A stretch of 64,000 bases of DNA from JBGSIC01 sp041751875 (GTDB lineage: Bacteria > Bdellovibrionota > FAC87 > UBA2466 > JACKAF01): positions 7,458 through 71,457 of the forward strand of contig JBGSIC010000028.1 of assembly GCA_041751875.1 (NCBI GenBank). Direction: 5' to 3'. Numbering within the stretch: the stretch's first letter is position 1; every line of letters starts with the position of its first letter. Below, one piece after another: positions 43,692-52,483 of the stretch. The notes beneath the pieces were generated by a model. That model had not been told where the DNA came from. It worked only from the letters and a program-made list of their open reading frames with translations, and did no database searches. The translations under genes were made by a program, and so were the position numbers.

Positions 43692-44215
43692 AAAGAGTTA
43701 CTGGCCTAAAGGTATTACTTGCTGCGGTGGTGTTGATGAGTGTGTGCGGCGTGAAAGCTAAAGCAGACGACATGCCCCTATTATCAAGATTCCTCTACGA
43801 AGAGCTTGAGGACGGTTGGTATCACTATGCCTCTGTTGAGCCCGTTGCTAAGAACAAGTTAAAAAGTTCAGGCATGGTGCTCCCTAAAGGGCGCTTGATG
43901 CTGATGGATTCCAATCAGACCTACATTTTCAAATATGAGGAAGAAAACGTTATTAAGTATTCTCCCTCGTCGCGGGAATACCTGTCAGGCGGGAACAAAT
44001 CTGTAGAAGGAAGCTATCGAGTGGAAGGCGATACTTTAATTCTTGAAGGTCTTGCCACCGGGAAAATTGCTATCAGTCAGACCGAAACAGTGATCGAGCC
44101 CCCCCCCGTGATTCAACTGACTTTCACGACGGACATCATTACTGAAGGCCTAAAGGGACAAATGCTGGAAGCCTTTGGTGTGGTTTCAAGAAACCCGAAC
44201 TATGACGCAAACTAG
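43688..44215 (+). CDS. Secreted protein of unknown function
   Basis: A 175-residue protein from ATG 43688, with GGAGAAGAG upstream. A signal peptide (MKRVTGLKVLLAAVVLMSVCGVKAKA) is followed by a compact domain with beta-like stretches (GWYHYASVEPVAKN, RLMLMDSNQTYIFKYEEENVIKY, GSYRVEGDTLILEG). No cysteine remains in the mature part. It resembles small periplasmic lipocalin-like or META-like domains in its strand pattern (GSYRVEGDTLIL), but I cannot assign a family. A strong terminator follows, so it is likely a single-gene unit. Confidence 0.6.
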   Translation: MKRVTGLKVLLAAVVLMSVCGVKAKADDMPLLSRFLYEELEDGWYHYASVEPVAKNKLKSSGMVLPKGRLMLMDSNQTYIFKYEEENVIKYSPSSREYLSGGNKSVEGSYRVEGDTLILEGLATGKIAISQTETVIEPPPVIQLTFTTDIITEGLKGQMLEAFGVVSRNPNYDAN

Positions 44216-44247
44216 GGGGCCACTCCTAGCTTGTTAGGACTTGCTGG

Positions 44248-44281
44248 AAAGAATCCGAACTTGCTTCGGATTCTTTCTTTT
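44248..44281 (+). terminator. Strong intrinsic terminator
   Basis: A perfect 12-bp stem (AAAGAATCCGAA at 44248-44259 with TTCGGATTCTTT at 44265-44276) with a 5-base loop is followed by CTTTTG. It ends the secreted-protein gene at 43688-44215 and, being symmetric, could also serve the convergent gene at 44322. Confidence 0.8.
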
Positions 44282-44321
44282 GCAGGTTAAGACAGCCTTA
44301 TTCCCTTTAGTGCTATTCGTA

Positions 44322-45428
44322 CTATTTTGATTCCCGAATTCGTTTTTCAAACAGACGGAGTGCGTGGGTAGCGTGAAAAAGCGCACCGTCACCCACTTCG
44401 TCTGATTCTCCGTGGTAAATGTCGAGGGCTACGCTTTGTACACCCCGAAGGACCCAAGGCTCGGTGAGCCTCTCGTCCGGCAGAGCTTGCATCAGAAACT
44501 CCAGAACATGCCCATTTGAAGCCACTCTTTCAGACCAAGTTTTGGCCATTCTCGAAGAGAAAAAGACGTCACCTGAAAAGGATCCATCACGATTCTGAAA
44601 CTGCTTGGCCAGGGCGATATGGGTTTTCACATATTGTTCGGCCTTCTGGAAAGTTCCCTTAAGGGGAAGTGTCCCGTGCTTAGCTTGGTAATTTTTCACC
44701 GCAACATCCATCGCATAGAGTCGGTGGGTTCCGGCGCAGGAAGTTTTTTTGTTTATTCCTTGCTTAAGCTCAATCGCTAGAATTTTTTCCAAGCTATAGC
44801 TTTGTCCTAAGCTGTTTTTCCACGTTTCATCCGCATCAATGTAGCGGCTGAGCCCCCACAAAAGCCATGTCATCTCATAGATGTAGTCGGGATGAACGTT
44901 GATTCCCGTCTGCGCCTTGGCGTCCTCAACGATGTCACCGAAAGTACCTTCCACCCATTTTTTGGATTTGGCGTCCCAGCTACTCCAAGGAGTTGAAGTG
45001 TCGAGTTCCAAGTCGGATAGGTAGCCGAAGAACTGCGCTGGATGGCCTTCGAAAACTTCAATGAAAAGTCTTTTTTTGGGATCGCAACATTGTCCGCGAA
45101 TTCCGGATGCGGTTTTCTTGAAAGTAGCGTACCCCCCGCAAGTTCCTCCCTCGGATAACCATTGAAGTGCCCGTTTTTCTTTTTCCTTAAGAGGTCCGCC
45201 CGTCACGTAGATATCATTTTCAAGCGCCAAGATTCCATGAACAACGGCCCAGGCTCCCATCTCATCCAAATGAACGGTGTGTTTCGCCCTGACCGGAGAA
45301 AGGGCGAGTTCTATCGTTTCAAGAACATCTTCCGCCGAAGGATTCTTCGCGGCCGGGGGAAAGTGGATGGCTTTCGCGTAGCTCGTTGATAAGACAAAAA
45401 TCCACGCGAAAAAGGCGATGCGAAACAT
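44322..45428 (-). CDS. Secreted protein, possibly alpha/alpha-toroid fold
   Basis: A 368-residue protein with a signal peptide (MFRIAFFAWIFVLSTSYAKA). The mature part is mostly helical and contains QFQNRDGSFSGDVFF, similar to the QxxDGSW/F repeats of terpene cyclase and prenyltransferase alpha/alpha barrels, and LSEGGTCGGYATFKKTASGIRGQCCDPKKR with several cysteines. It resembles the planctomycete-type secreted helical-repeat proteins of unknown function. No catalytic DxDD motif is visible, so cyclase activity is not supported. It is a single gene, convergent with the terminator at 44248. Confidence 0.6.
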   Translation of the reverse strand: MFRIAFFAWIFVLSTSYAKAIHFPPAAKNPSAEDVLETIELALSPVRAKHTVHLDEMGAWAVVHGILALENDIYVTGGPLKEKEKRALQWLSEGGTCGGYATFKKTASGIRGQCCDPKKRLFIEVFEGHPAQFFGYLSDLELDTSTPWSSWDAKSKKWVEGTFGDIVEDAKAQTGINVHPDYIYEMTWLLWGLSRYIDADETWKNSLGQSYSLEKILAIELKQGINKKTSCAGTHRLYAMDVAVKNYQAKHGTLPLKGTFQKAEQYVKTHIALAKQFQNRDGSFSGDVFFSSRMAKTWSERVASNGHVLEFLMQALPDERLTEPWVLRGVQSVALDIYHGESDEVGDGALFHATHALRLFEKRIRESK

Positions 45429-45689
45429 TTATTTCCTTTCGTTTAGCTAACGCGGGTATACAGAGGTAGGCGCGAGAGTCAAGGCAACAGCCATTCTCTT
45501 CTTTGATTCTGAAAATCAGGGGTGGACTTAAAGTACATTGATCAGTACAAGTGACTGGTTCCTGACCCTCCCACAGCCTGTCTACGGGGGGATCGTGATG
45601 AAAAAGCGAAACATATTGTAACCCACCTTGGGGAACACGTTTTGCAGAGCCTAAGGGCTCGGTCTTACTAAAAAAGAATAGGAAAAGTG

Positions 45690-47156
45690 ATGCAGCGGTT
45701 ATCCACTTTGATGTTGGGATGGTTTCTTTTTGTCGGGGGCGCCTCGGTGCCTCAAACACACGAAATTAAGGCGCCCACTGCCTTAGAACGGCAGCGGCCT
45801 AGCTCCGAGGAGCCTAGTCGGCTTTTCCCCATTCCGGTCGAGCTTCTCCATAAGTTGGTCAGCGTGCATCAGCTTTCCGATGGAACGTTTGAGCTCAATG
45901 TAAGAACCGATACGGCGGCCACGGATGCAAGGATTGAATTGAGTAAGATCGCAGAAGATATCCGGCTTGGGGATCTCATCGAGGCCTTCGAGGCACCTCT
46001 ACTTTTTAAGGTGTTGGATCAAAAGTCGCGAACTTTAAAAGAAATCGAAGTGCCGTTGCAGGGTGCGATTGTGGCGATGGCGCTTTCTCAAGCCTCGCGT
46101 GACCGCTTTGGTGGACGGCGATTGTTTCTCAGCAAAGGGAAAAATCAGGTTGTAACTACTGCTCCCGTTCCTACCTTACCTATTTCCTCGAAGAGTTTAC
46201 GGGTAAATCTAGGAGAAACGGCAAAGTTTGACGAAGGAAGAGCGGCCAAATGGAAGTTCTCGTTTGATCTCCAGGCGGATGAACCCGCGCCTTTTTCTCT
46301 GAACTACAGCGGAGAGGAAAAGGCTTATGTGCTTGAGGAAAACCCTGACCATGCGGTCTGGCGGGCGCGACCCCAACTCAAGGAAGTCCTCACCTTGGTG
46401 CCGGTGAAAGAGGCACTGAAAAAAATGGGTGAGAAAGCTTTGCCAGGAACCACTACAGATCAAGCAGCAGAGCAGGTGCTCGCCCAAGAAGAGGTAAGCG
46501 AGGTGACGGAAGGCAAGCCAGAGTTAAAGCCTCTCTTGAAGCGCTCTTTTGGGAAATATATTTCTCGCGCGTGGAATGCGCGGCCCTTGACCGTATCGCG
46601 TACACCCGTGTCGGGCGGACAATCTTTATTGCACGTTTTACCAGCCACCGGTCCACGCGTGGCCTTTTGCCAAAACAAAGGCAACAATAGTATGCGCCGA
46701 AACTGTTCCACGGCGGCAGGCGCTGTCCAGGTTCACTTTACCAGTGGGATAGGCAACGCCACGGCTCAGATTCAGCAAGCTTATGAGGCCGCAGGGCAGC
46801 CGGTCGAAATTATTCTGGCGTCGCATGGTTGTGGTGGGCGCATGGATATCGCCGAACCTGGTTGGCCCCAGTTGCAGACGTTGATGGCGAGCACGAAGGG
46901 AATGGTAAGCGGTGTTTATGCGATGGGATGCTCGGTCGGAAAGGATGCCGGATCCAGCAGGCACTTACTCAATGTGCTCGCGCAGGGTTGGGGTGTGCCA
47001 GCGCATGGAGTGGATCGCATGCTGCAAATGAAAGGCTCTGGCAAGTGGTATGTTTCAGGTTCGGGGAATCTCGTAACCGTTCAGCCGACAGCAACGCCCG
47101 AAGTAAACCCCGAAGAACTGGTAGAGAACACGCCGGTTTGGAAAATGCCTCTCTAA
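45690..47156 (+). CDS. Secreted protein with a caspase-like (clan CD) C-terminal domain
   Basis: A 488-residue protein from ATG 45690 (AGGA 6 bp upstream). A signal peptide (about 1-23) leads to a region of about 270 residues of unknown type, rich in Glu and Lys. The C-terminal 150 residues contain PVEIILASHGCGGRMDI with H379 and MVSGVYAMGCSVGKDAGSS with C414. The order, hydrophobic strands and spacing match the His-Gly and Cys motifs of clan CD peptidases (caspase, gingipain, CHAT). It would be exported, unlike most metacaspases. This is motif-level evidence. It overlaps the 3' end of egtD by 4 bp. Confidence 0.55.
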   Translation: MQRLSTLMLGWFLFVGGASVPQTHEIKAPTALERQRPSSEEPSRLFPIPVELLHKLVSVHQLSDGTFELNVRTDTAATDARIELSKIAEDIRLGDLIEAFEAPLLFKVLDQKSRTLKEIEVPLQGAIVAMALSQASRDRFGGRRLFLSKGKNQVVTTAPVPTLPISSKSLRVNLGETAKFDEGRAAKWKFSFDLQADEPAPFSLNYSGEEKAYVLEENPDHAVWRARPQLKEVLTLVPVKEALKKMGEKALPGTTTDQAAEQVLAQEEVSEVTEGKPELKPLLKRSFGKYISRAWNARPLTVSRTPVSGGQSLLHVLPATGPRVAFCQNKGNNSMRRNCSTAAGAVQVHFTSGIGNATAQIQQAYEAAGQPVEIILASHGCGGRMDIAEPGWPQLQTLMASTKGMVSGVYAMGCSVGKDAGSSRHLLNVLAQGWGVPAHGVDRMLQMKGSGKWYVSGSGNLVTVQPTATPEVNPEELVENTPVWKMPL

Positions 47157-48109
47157 AGAGCTTCTAGCAAAACTAGCGCGAAGTATTTGCGGTCGTCTTG
47201 CCAGGCTTGCACAAAGCGAAAGCCGATGGGGGCTGCAAAATCTGCGAAGGACTCTACTTCGAATTTATACGAATTCTCCAGGTGAATGCGCTCCCCCGCT
47301 TCGAGAGTAAAGGCGTGTTCCTCAATCCGAATGGTCTGCTCGGAGCGGGTTGTGACGTACATTTCTACCCGGCTCTGGGACTGATTATAAAACCCCTCGT
47401 AAAAAAAAGCTTCCCGATCGAGCTGTGCGCCAAGTTCACGTTGCATGCGGGTGAGTAGGTTGAGTTCAAACTGAGCCGTGTATCCCAATGCGTCATTGTA
47501 GGCCCGATGCAAAACCATCGGATCCTTCTTTAGGTCGAGTCCCACAAGAAACATCCCCTTGGGCCGAATCATCTGGTGGATCGATTGTAGTAAGCGTCGC
47601 ATGGTGGCTGGTTCGAAATTTCCCAAAGTGGAACCGGGGAAATAAATCACCTGCTTGTTGGCATGAGTGGGTGGCAAACTGAACGGCTGCAAAATATCCG
47701 CACTGAGTGCAATCACTTCCAGGTCGGGAAGTTCGCGGACCAATGCCTTGGCGTTTTTAATCAAGTAATCACGCGAAATGTCGACCGGTACGTAGGCTTC
47801 CAGTTCGGAACAGCTCTGCAAGAGTCTTCGAATTTTCTTGTTATTACCGCTGCCATACTCCACTAGAAGAGCTTTGGGACCAAAGTGAGCCGCAATTTCA
47901 TCACCGTAGGTATCAATCAGCGCCAGCTCTGTTCGGGTTTGGTAGTACTCGGGCTGGCGGGTAATCATGTCGAATAGTTCGGATCCTTTTTCATCGTACA
48001 GAAACTTAGAAGGAATGGATTTGGGATGGGTAGAGAGACCACGTATCACCGCTTCCCGGAAACTTTCCTGAGGGAGTTCGAAATCCACTATGCGAAGACG
48101 AGCAGGCAT
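47153..48109 (-). CDS. egtD: L-histidine N-alpha-methyltransferase EgtD (ergothioneine synthesis)
   Basis: A 318-residue SAM-dependent methyltransferase of the EgtD family. IPSKFLYDEKGSELFDMITRQPEYYQTRTEL is the family signature; LLVEYGSGNNKKIRRLL is the SAM loop; YFPGSTLGNFEP and MFLVGLDLKKD follow. It trimethylates histidine to hercynine. Its start directly follows the egtB stop, and EgtB then adds sulfur, so the two genes encode the first two steps of ergothioneine synthesis. EgtA, EgtC and EgtE are not seen here; some bacteria use cysteine directly and need only EgtB, EgtD and a lyase. Confidence 0.94.
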   Translation of the reverse strand: MPARLRIVDFELPQESFREAVIRGLSTHPKSIPSKFLYDEKGSELFDMITRQPEYYQTRTELALIDTYGDEIAAHFGPKALLVEYGSGNNKKIRRLLQSCSELEAYVPVDISRDYLIKNAKALVRELPDLEVIALSADILQPFSLPPTHANKQVIYFPGSTLGNFEPATMRRLLQSIHQMIRPKGMFLVGLDLKKDPMVLHRAYNDALGYTAQFELNLLTRMQRELGAQLDREAFFYEGFYNQSQSRVEMYVTTRSEQTIRIEEHAFTLEAGERIHLENSYKFEVESFADFAAPIGFRFVQAWQDDRKYFALVLLEAL

Positions 48110-49372
48110 TTATCTATTTCCCGCCAATCTAATTCCTGAGAAGGCCCAGCGGGCGGAAGGGGGAAAGAAATTGCGATACGATTTGCGAAGGTGGCGAGAT
48201 GGGGTCACGCAACTTCCGCCTTTGAGGGTTAGTTGGTTGGCCATAAATTTACCGTTGTATTCTCCGAGCGCGCCGGGGAGCGGCTGATAGCCCGGGTGAG
48301 CTGTGTAGGGACTTTGGGTCCATTCCCATAGATCGCCCCACAGTTGCTGCACGAGGTCATCCATGACGGGCGAAGTCGGTGTCAGCTTGCCGCTTTCAAG
48401 GAAATTACCGCGAACCTCTGAAGTCCCAGCGGCGCATTCCCACTCGCCTTCAGTCGCAAGACGGCAGCCCTTCCAACGCGCGTAAGCATCGGCCTCGTAG
48501 AAGCTCACGTGACTTACCGGAGCTTCGGGATCGCGTTTCTTCATGCCCGCGAGAGACATCTCGAAATGTTGTCCCTCTTCGTCGTACCAATAAAGGGGCT
48601 TAGAGATTTGTTCCCTCTGGATCCAATCCCATCCATCGGATAGCCAGAACTCTGAACGAACGTATCCGCCCGCCTCGATGAAATCCTTGTATTCCCTATT
48701 GGTGGTAAGGCGGCTTGCCATCCGGAAAGGAGGCAACACGGCTTGGTAAGCGGGCCGTTCGTTATCAAATGCAAATCCGGCTTCGCTCTGACCGACTCGG
48801 ATGAGTCCACCCGGAAAATCAACCCACATCAAAGAGGAAGCCTGGGCTGCCGGAACGGGGTTTTTTTGGTAGGCGGGAAACAGGGGATTACGCGAAAAAT
48901 TATAAAGAATGTCCATCAGGATCAATTCCTGATGCTGTTCTTCATGAGCGACTCCAAGTTCGAGGAGTGCGTGGTTTTCCGGGGTAAACAAATCGCGGTC
49001 AAAAAGGGCCGCCATGGCGGCGTCGACATGATCCCGGTAAGCATAGACTTCACTAAGAAGAGGTCGGGACAGCAAGCCGCGTTCAGTGCGGGGAACAAAT
49101 TTCCCGACGGTTTGATAGTAAGAGTTAAAAAGGTAATCAAACTTGGGTGAATAAGGGCGGTAGTGGGGGAGGGTGTTTTTGAGCAAAAAATGCTCAAAAA
49201 ACCAGCTGGTGTGCGCCAGGTGCCATTTCGTCGGGCTGACGAAATCGGCAGCCTGAATAAGAAAGTCCTCTGTCTGTAGAGGGCGGCACAGGCGCAACGA
49301 GCGCGCACGGGTTTCGTCGTACAAACGTGCGAAGTTGTTGAACGGGGCGATCGCCGCGGGTTTCTCCACCAT
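48110..49372 (-). CDS. egtB: Hercynine sulfoxide synthase EgtB (ergothioneine synthesis)
   Basis: A 420-residue enzyme with an N-terminal DinB-like four-helix domain and a C-terminal FGE-sulfatase domain. The iron ligands are the histidine in KWHLAHT and two in HEEQHQEL. The FGE part has LTTNREYKDFIEAGGY, VSHVSFYEADAYARWKGCRLATEGEWECAA and LKGGSCVTPSRHLRKSYRNFF. It joins hercynine with a thiol (gamma-glutamyl-cysteine or cysteine) using oxygen. First gene of the egtBD operon; divergent from the FkbM gene, with 86 bp between. Confidence 0.94.
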   Translation of the reverse strand: MVEKPAAIAPFNNFARLYDETRARSLRLCRPLQTEDFLIQAADFVSPTKWHLAHTSWFFEHFLLKNTLPHYRPYSPKFDYLFNSYYQTVGKFVPRTERGLLSRPLLSEVYAYRDHVDAAMAALFDRDLFTPENHALLELGVAHEEQHQELILMDILYNFSRNPLFPAYQKNPVPAAQASSLMWVDFPGGLIRVGQSEAGFAFDNERPAYQAVLPPFRMASRLTTNREYKDFIEAGGYVRSEFWLSDGWDWIQREQISKPLYWYDEEGQHFEMSLAGMKKRDPEAPVSHVSFYEADAYARWKGCRLATEGEWECAAGTSEVRGNFLESGKLTPTSPVMDDLVQQLWGDLWEWTQSPYTAHPGYQPLPGALGEYNGKFMANQLTLKGGSCVTPSRHLRKSYRNFFPPSARWAFSGIRLAGNR

Positions 49373-49417
49373 GGAGAAATCCGTACCTCTTTCCTAAACC
49401 GCTGTCTATCTCTCGAG

Positions 49418-49447
49418 TTGGTGCAAAGCACTGGGTGCGGTTATAAT
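49418..49447 (+). promoter_or_regulatory. Predicted promoter for the FkbM gene
   Basis: A perfect TATAAT (49442-49447) lies 18 bp after a weak TTGGTG (49418-49423). Transcription would begin about 5 bases before the ATG at 49459, and no ribosome site is seen, so the mRNA may be nearly leaderless. Confidence 0.5.
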
Positions 49448-49458
49448 AGCTTGATTTC

Positions 49459-50302
49459 ATGACAATACTCGCCAAATCGGTGGGCTGGTTCATCCAGCAC
49501 GTTAGTTTTACATGGGGCATGCGTTTACTCCATGTTCTTAACCTCATGCCCAAGGCCTTCACCGAATTTGAAACAACGGTGACCTATCGAGGGAGCCGTT
49601 TCCATGTCTTTACCCGCGAGGAAATCGGTCACCGACTCTTTTACTGCGGAAAGTACGAACCGGACCAGGAAGACTGTTTTCTCTCGTTTGTTAAGCCTGG
49701 GGGGAGAATTTTTGACATCGGCGCCAACATTGGCATTTATTCCGTTTTGGCGGCGTCCAAGGGCGCGGAGGTTGCGGCCTTTGAGCCCTCACCCCGAGCT
49801 CAAAAATTACTCAAAGATAATATCGAAATGAACAACCTGAAGGCCCAGATCACGGTTTACCCGCTGGCGGTCTCTAAAGAGGAAGGGAAGGTTACGTTCT
49901 ATGAAGGGCATGACCGAAACTGGTCGGTAGGTAGGGTGTTCCGCTACGGCAATCGAACCGACACCCAAACCGTGGAAGTCGACACGCAGACCCTTGATAG
50001 GCTTGCTGAGAAAATCGGTTGTCCCGACGTGATCAAGGTCGATATCGAAGGTGCGGAATGGCTCGCTCTTCAGGGAGCAGCGAAGCTTCTGGCTCGTCCT
50101 GACGCTCCTGTGTTCCTAATGGAACTTCACCCCGGCGAGATTGAAAGTCTGGGGGGGGAGTGCTTCTGCTCTGGTCGAGCAAATGCGTGTGGCCGGGTTC
50201 ATGCAATATCGGTTGGAGCGCACGGATCCGGCTGCTATTCACCAATGGTTTGTTTTTTCCAAAAGCGAAGTGCTTAATTCCCAACTTATCGCGGTTAACT
50301 AG
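49459..50302 (+). CDS. FkbM-family methyltransferase, frameshifted in a G8 run
   Basis: The open frame gives FDIGANIGIYSVLAASKGAEVAAFEPSP (SAM loop), then DVIKVDIEGAEWLALQGA, both FkbM signatures. After a run of eight G (50151-50158) the frame turns into a cysteine-rich tail and stops at 50277. Dropping one G restores SALVEQMRVAGFMQYRLER and ...HQWFVFSKSEV, a normal FkbM end, with a stop at 50300-50302, giving 280 residues and ending just before the convergent gene at 50304. So the gene is frameshifted, phase-variable or affected by a sequencing error. FkbM enzymes O-methylate sugars or other polyketide/glycan groups; target unknown. Confidence 0.85.
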
Positions 50303-50303
50303 T

Positions 50304-51374
50304 TTAGTTGAGCAGTTTGGCTTTTCCGTCTTCCGAGATGGAAACACGCAGCTTGATAGACTTGTTTTTAGTCGTATCGAGTGTGACGGAAGGCATCTTA
50401 ATGGCGCCTTTGGAAGTAAATAAAGTGCCTGTAAGAGTGCAGGGCTTGGGGTTGCCGTAAGAGTTATAAAAGAGATAGTTAAACGTGTAGACGCCAGGAA
50501 TAATTTTATCAGCCTGCCAAATTTCTACACCAGGTCCTTGCCGCGTATCGAGGACCAAAAGACCGGGATGAGATTTGTGTGAGCGTTTCTTGAAGTCGAA
50601 AGAACGCTTGTTTGGATCTTCCACCACCAAGTCGACGTCGTGATCGCGCGTGTCCCAACTCATCACAAACGCCACGAAACCGCTGGCGACCAGCGCTCCC
50701 TTTGCTTCTTCCAGCTCCGCTTTGAGCTCTGTTACCGTTTTTTCTGTGACTTGCAATTGCGTTTGAGTCGAGTTGAGAGTGACTCTCAATTTTTCAATTT
50801 CTTTTTGGGATTGCTTCGGGTCAACCACTTGCGACTTCAATGTGCGGACTTCGGCCGTGAGGGTTTTTACTCGCGTTTCAAGAACGCGTGATTTGGTTTC
50901 CAGTTTTGAGCGCTCTTCCAACACCTTTTGCAGGCGTTCGGTCAGTACTTTTCGTTTATCCTCATCCTTCGAGACCGTGCTGAGAGTTTTCTCTAGCTCG
51001 TCCTTTTGTGCCTGAAGCCGTTGGATCTCTTCTTCTTGAATTTTTTGTTGTTCCTGAATTCTTTTAACGTCTTCGACGCTCACCACTGGCTTAGGAACAA
51101 CGGCGGTAGGTTTTCCGAAGCTTTTCTGAGCCGATTCTTGAACCTGTTGGAGTTTAACCGGATCGAGTGTGGAGATCGCAAAAAGCATGATGAAACAGCC
51201 ACACAGAAGAGTCATCTTGTCGGCGTAAGACATGAGCCAACGCTCATCCACATGGATCGGCTCATCGACTTCGACAGTGCTTGCTCGATCATCGTCTTCG
51301 AGAAGCTCCAAAAGGCGGTAGGTTACATTTTCCTTCGGCGCCTTTTCCGCTGAGTTATTTTGCTCTTTACTCAT
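50304..51374 (-). CDS. MotB-like stator protein with DUF2135-like C-terminal domain
   Basis: A 356-residue protein. The membrane segment (about 54-70) has the MotB signature ERWLMSYADKMTLLCGCFIMLFAIS with D52 at the proton-binding position. A long coiled coil (about 85-225) replaces the usual linker. The C-terminal 120 residues read WDTRDHDVDLVVEDPNK, LVLDTRQGPGVEIW and PGVYTFNYLFYNSYG, which match the DUF2135/YfaP-type beta-sandwich. The OmpA peptidoglycan-binding domain of MotB is absent. It follows the MotA-like gene by 7 bp. The pair should conduct protons, but what it drives is unknown. Confidence 0.75.
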   Translation of the reverse strand: MSKEQNNSAEKAPKENVTYRLLELLEDDDRASTVEVDEPIHVDERWLMSYADKMTLLCGCFIMLFAISTLDPVKLQQVQESAQKSFGKPTAVVPKPVVSVEDVKRIQEQQKIQEEEIQRLQAQKDELEKTLSTVSKDEDKRKVLTERLQKVLEERSKLETKSRVLETRVKTLTAEVRTLKSQVVDPKQSQKEIEKLRVTLNSTQTQLQVTEKTVTELKAELEEAKGALVASGFVAFVMSWDTRDHDVDLVVEDPNKRSFDFKKRSHKSHPGLLVLDTRQGPGVEIWQADKIIPGVYTFNYLFYNSYGNPKPCTLTGTLFTSKGAIKMPSVTLDTTKNKSIKLRVSISEDGKAKLLN

Positions 51375-51381
51375 GGAGTGC

Positions 51382-52218
51382 CTAGGCTGCCTTTTTTACA
51401 ATTTGAGCCACTTCGTTGGAAGCTTGGTCCACGTAGTCTTCCGAAAGTTCAATGTTCCGGTAGCTCATGCGATCTTGGAGCGCGAGAAACCCGTTCACTT
51501 TACGCAAAACGAGCATCGGTTTCTCATTCTTTTTAATCAGCATCAAACCTTCAACAATGAGTTGCCTCACCAAAATGTCTTCTGAATTTAACCGGGCGGC
51601 GTAGTCGGCAAGTGGCATGAGAATCATGTAAGTCGTAATGAGTCCCCAGAAAGTGGTGACTAGCGCGAGCGCCATGGCGGGTCCGATCCCCTCGGCACCG
51701 TTGCCCAAGTTGAACATCATATTCACCAGGCCCACCGTCGAACCCAACATCCCAAGAGAGGAAGGAAACTTTGCCAGCGTGGCGAGCATCTTGGCATCAT
51801 TGGAGTAAGAGGTTTTAAAGTAGGCGCTGCGTTTTTCCAACGTGTCTCTGAGGTTCTTGGTATCAAGTTCGTTTTCAGCGATGAGGTTAAATCCTTCCAG
51901 CAAGAAAGGATGACTTGCTTCGCAGTGGGGTAAATGGCGGCGTTCGCTTTGGGGCAAGACGGCTGCGCGCACGATATCTTCAGCGAGCTGACGCACATTG
52001 GTGGTCTTTTTAAGAATCACCCCGTGCCAGATAAATTTTTCAAGCTCGAGCAAGCGAGAAAAGGGAAAAATGCAGAGGCCCGCCGCAAGAGTTCCGCCGA
52101 GAACGAGGGCTATGCTCTTCCAATCCAAAAGGGCATCGGGGTTGGGGGAGTCGGCAAGGACAGTGACATACAAAGTGGTGCCCATCAAAAGGAACCCGAG
52201 CGTAGAACTAAAATTCAT
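51382..52218 (-). CDS. MotA-like proton-channel stator protein
   Basis: A 278-residue protein from ATG 52218 (the longer frame to 52326 adds an unrelated N-terminus). Four membrane helices: two near the N-terminus (TLGFLLMGTTLYVTVLA and SIALVLGGTLAAGLCIF) and two C-terminal (FPSSLGMLGSTVGLVNMMFNLG and IGPAMALALVTTFWGLITTYMILMPLADYAARL). The last pair is the MotA signature with the conserved prolines. A cytoplasmic loop of about 90 residues lies between the pairs. It is the partner of the MotB-like protein. No other flagellar gene is near. Confidence 0.8.
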   Translation of the reverse strand: MNFSSTLGFLLMGTTLYVTVLADSPNPDALLDWKSIALVLGGTLAAGLCIFPFSRLLELEKFIWHGVILKKTTNVRQLAEDIVRAAVLPQSERRHLPHCEASHPFLLEGFNLIAENELDTKNLRDTLEKRSAYFKTSYSNDAKMLATLAKFPSSLGMLGSTVGLVNMMFNLGNGAEGIGPAMALALVTTFWGLITTYMILMPLADYAARLNSEDILVRQLIVEGLMLIKKNEKPMLVLRKVNGFLALQDRMSYRNIELSEDYVDQASNEVAQIVKKAA

Positions 52219-52483
52219 AACGCGTACCCCGAAATAAAATGGAATTGAAAAACGAAGGAATGAAAAAGAAGAGCCCCAGAAAACCCCCAACATACGGACT
52301 GTGATGATTGGATCGTACAAAAACAATGTGAAGGAATTGTGTGATTTGGGGCTAACGAGCCGCGTTGATTGAAAAAAATTGGCGTTGGTCTGTATACAGG
52401 CAGTCTTCAGAGTTCCCGCAGACTTATACGCGCCGTATTAAGTTCCTTGAGCCCAAGGCCGAAGAGAGACACGAAGGGATAGC

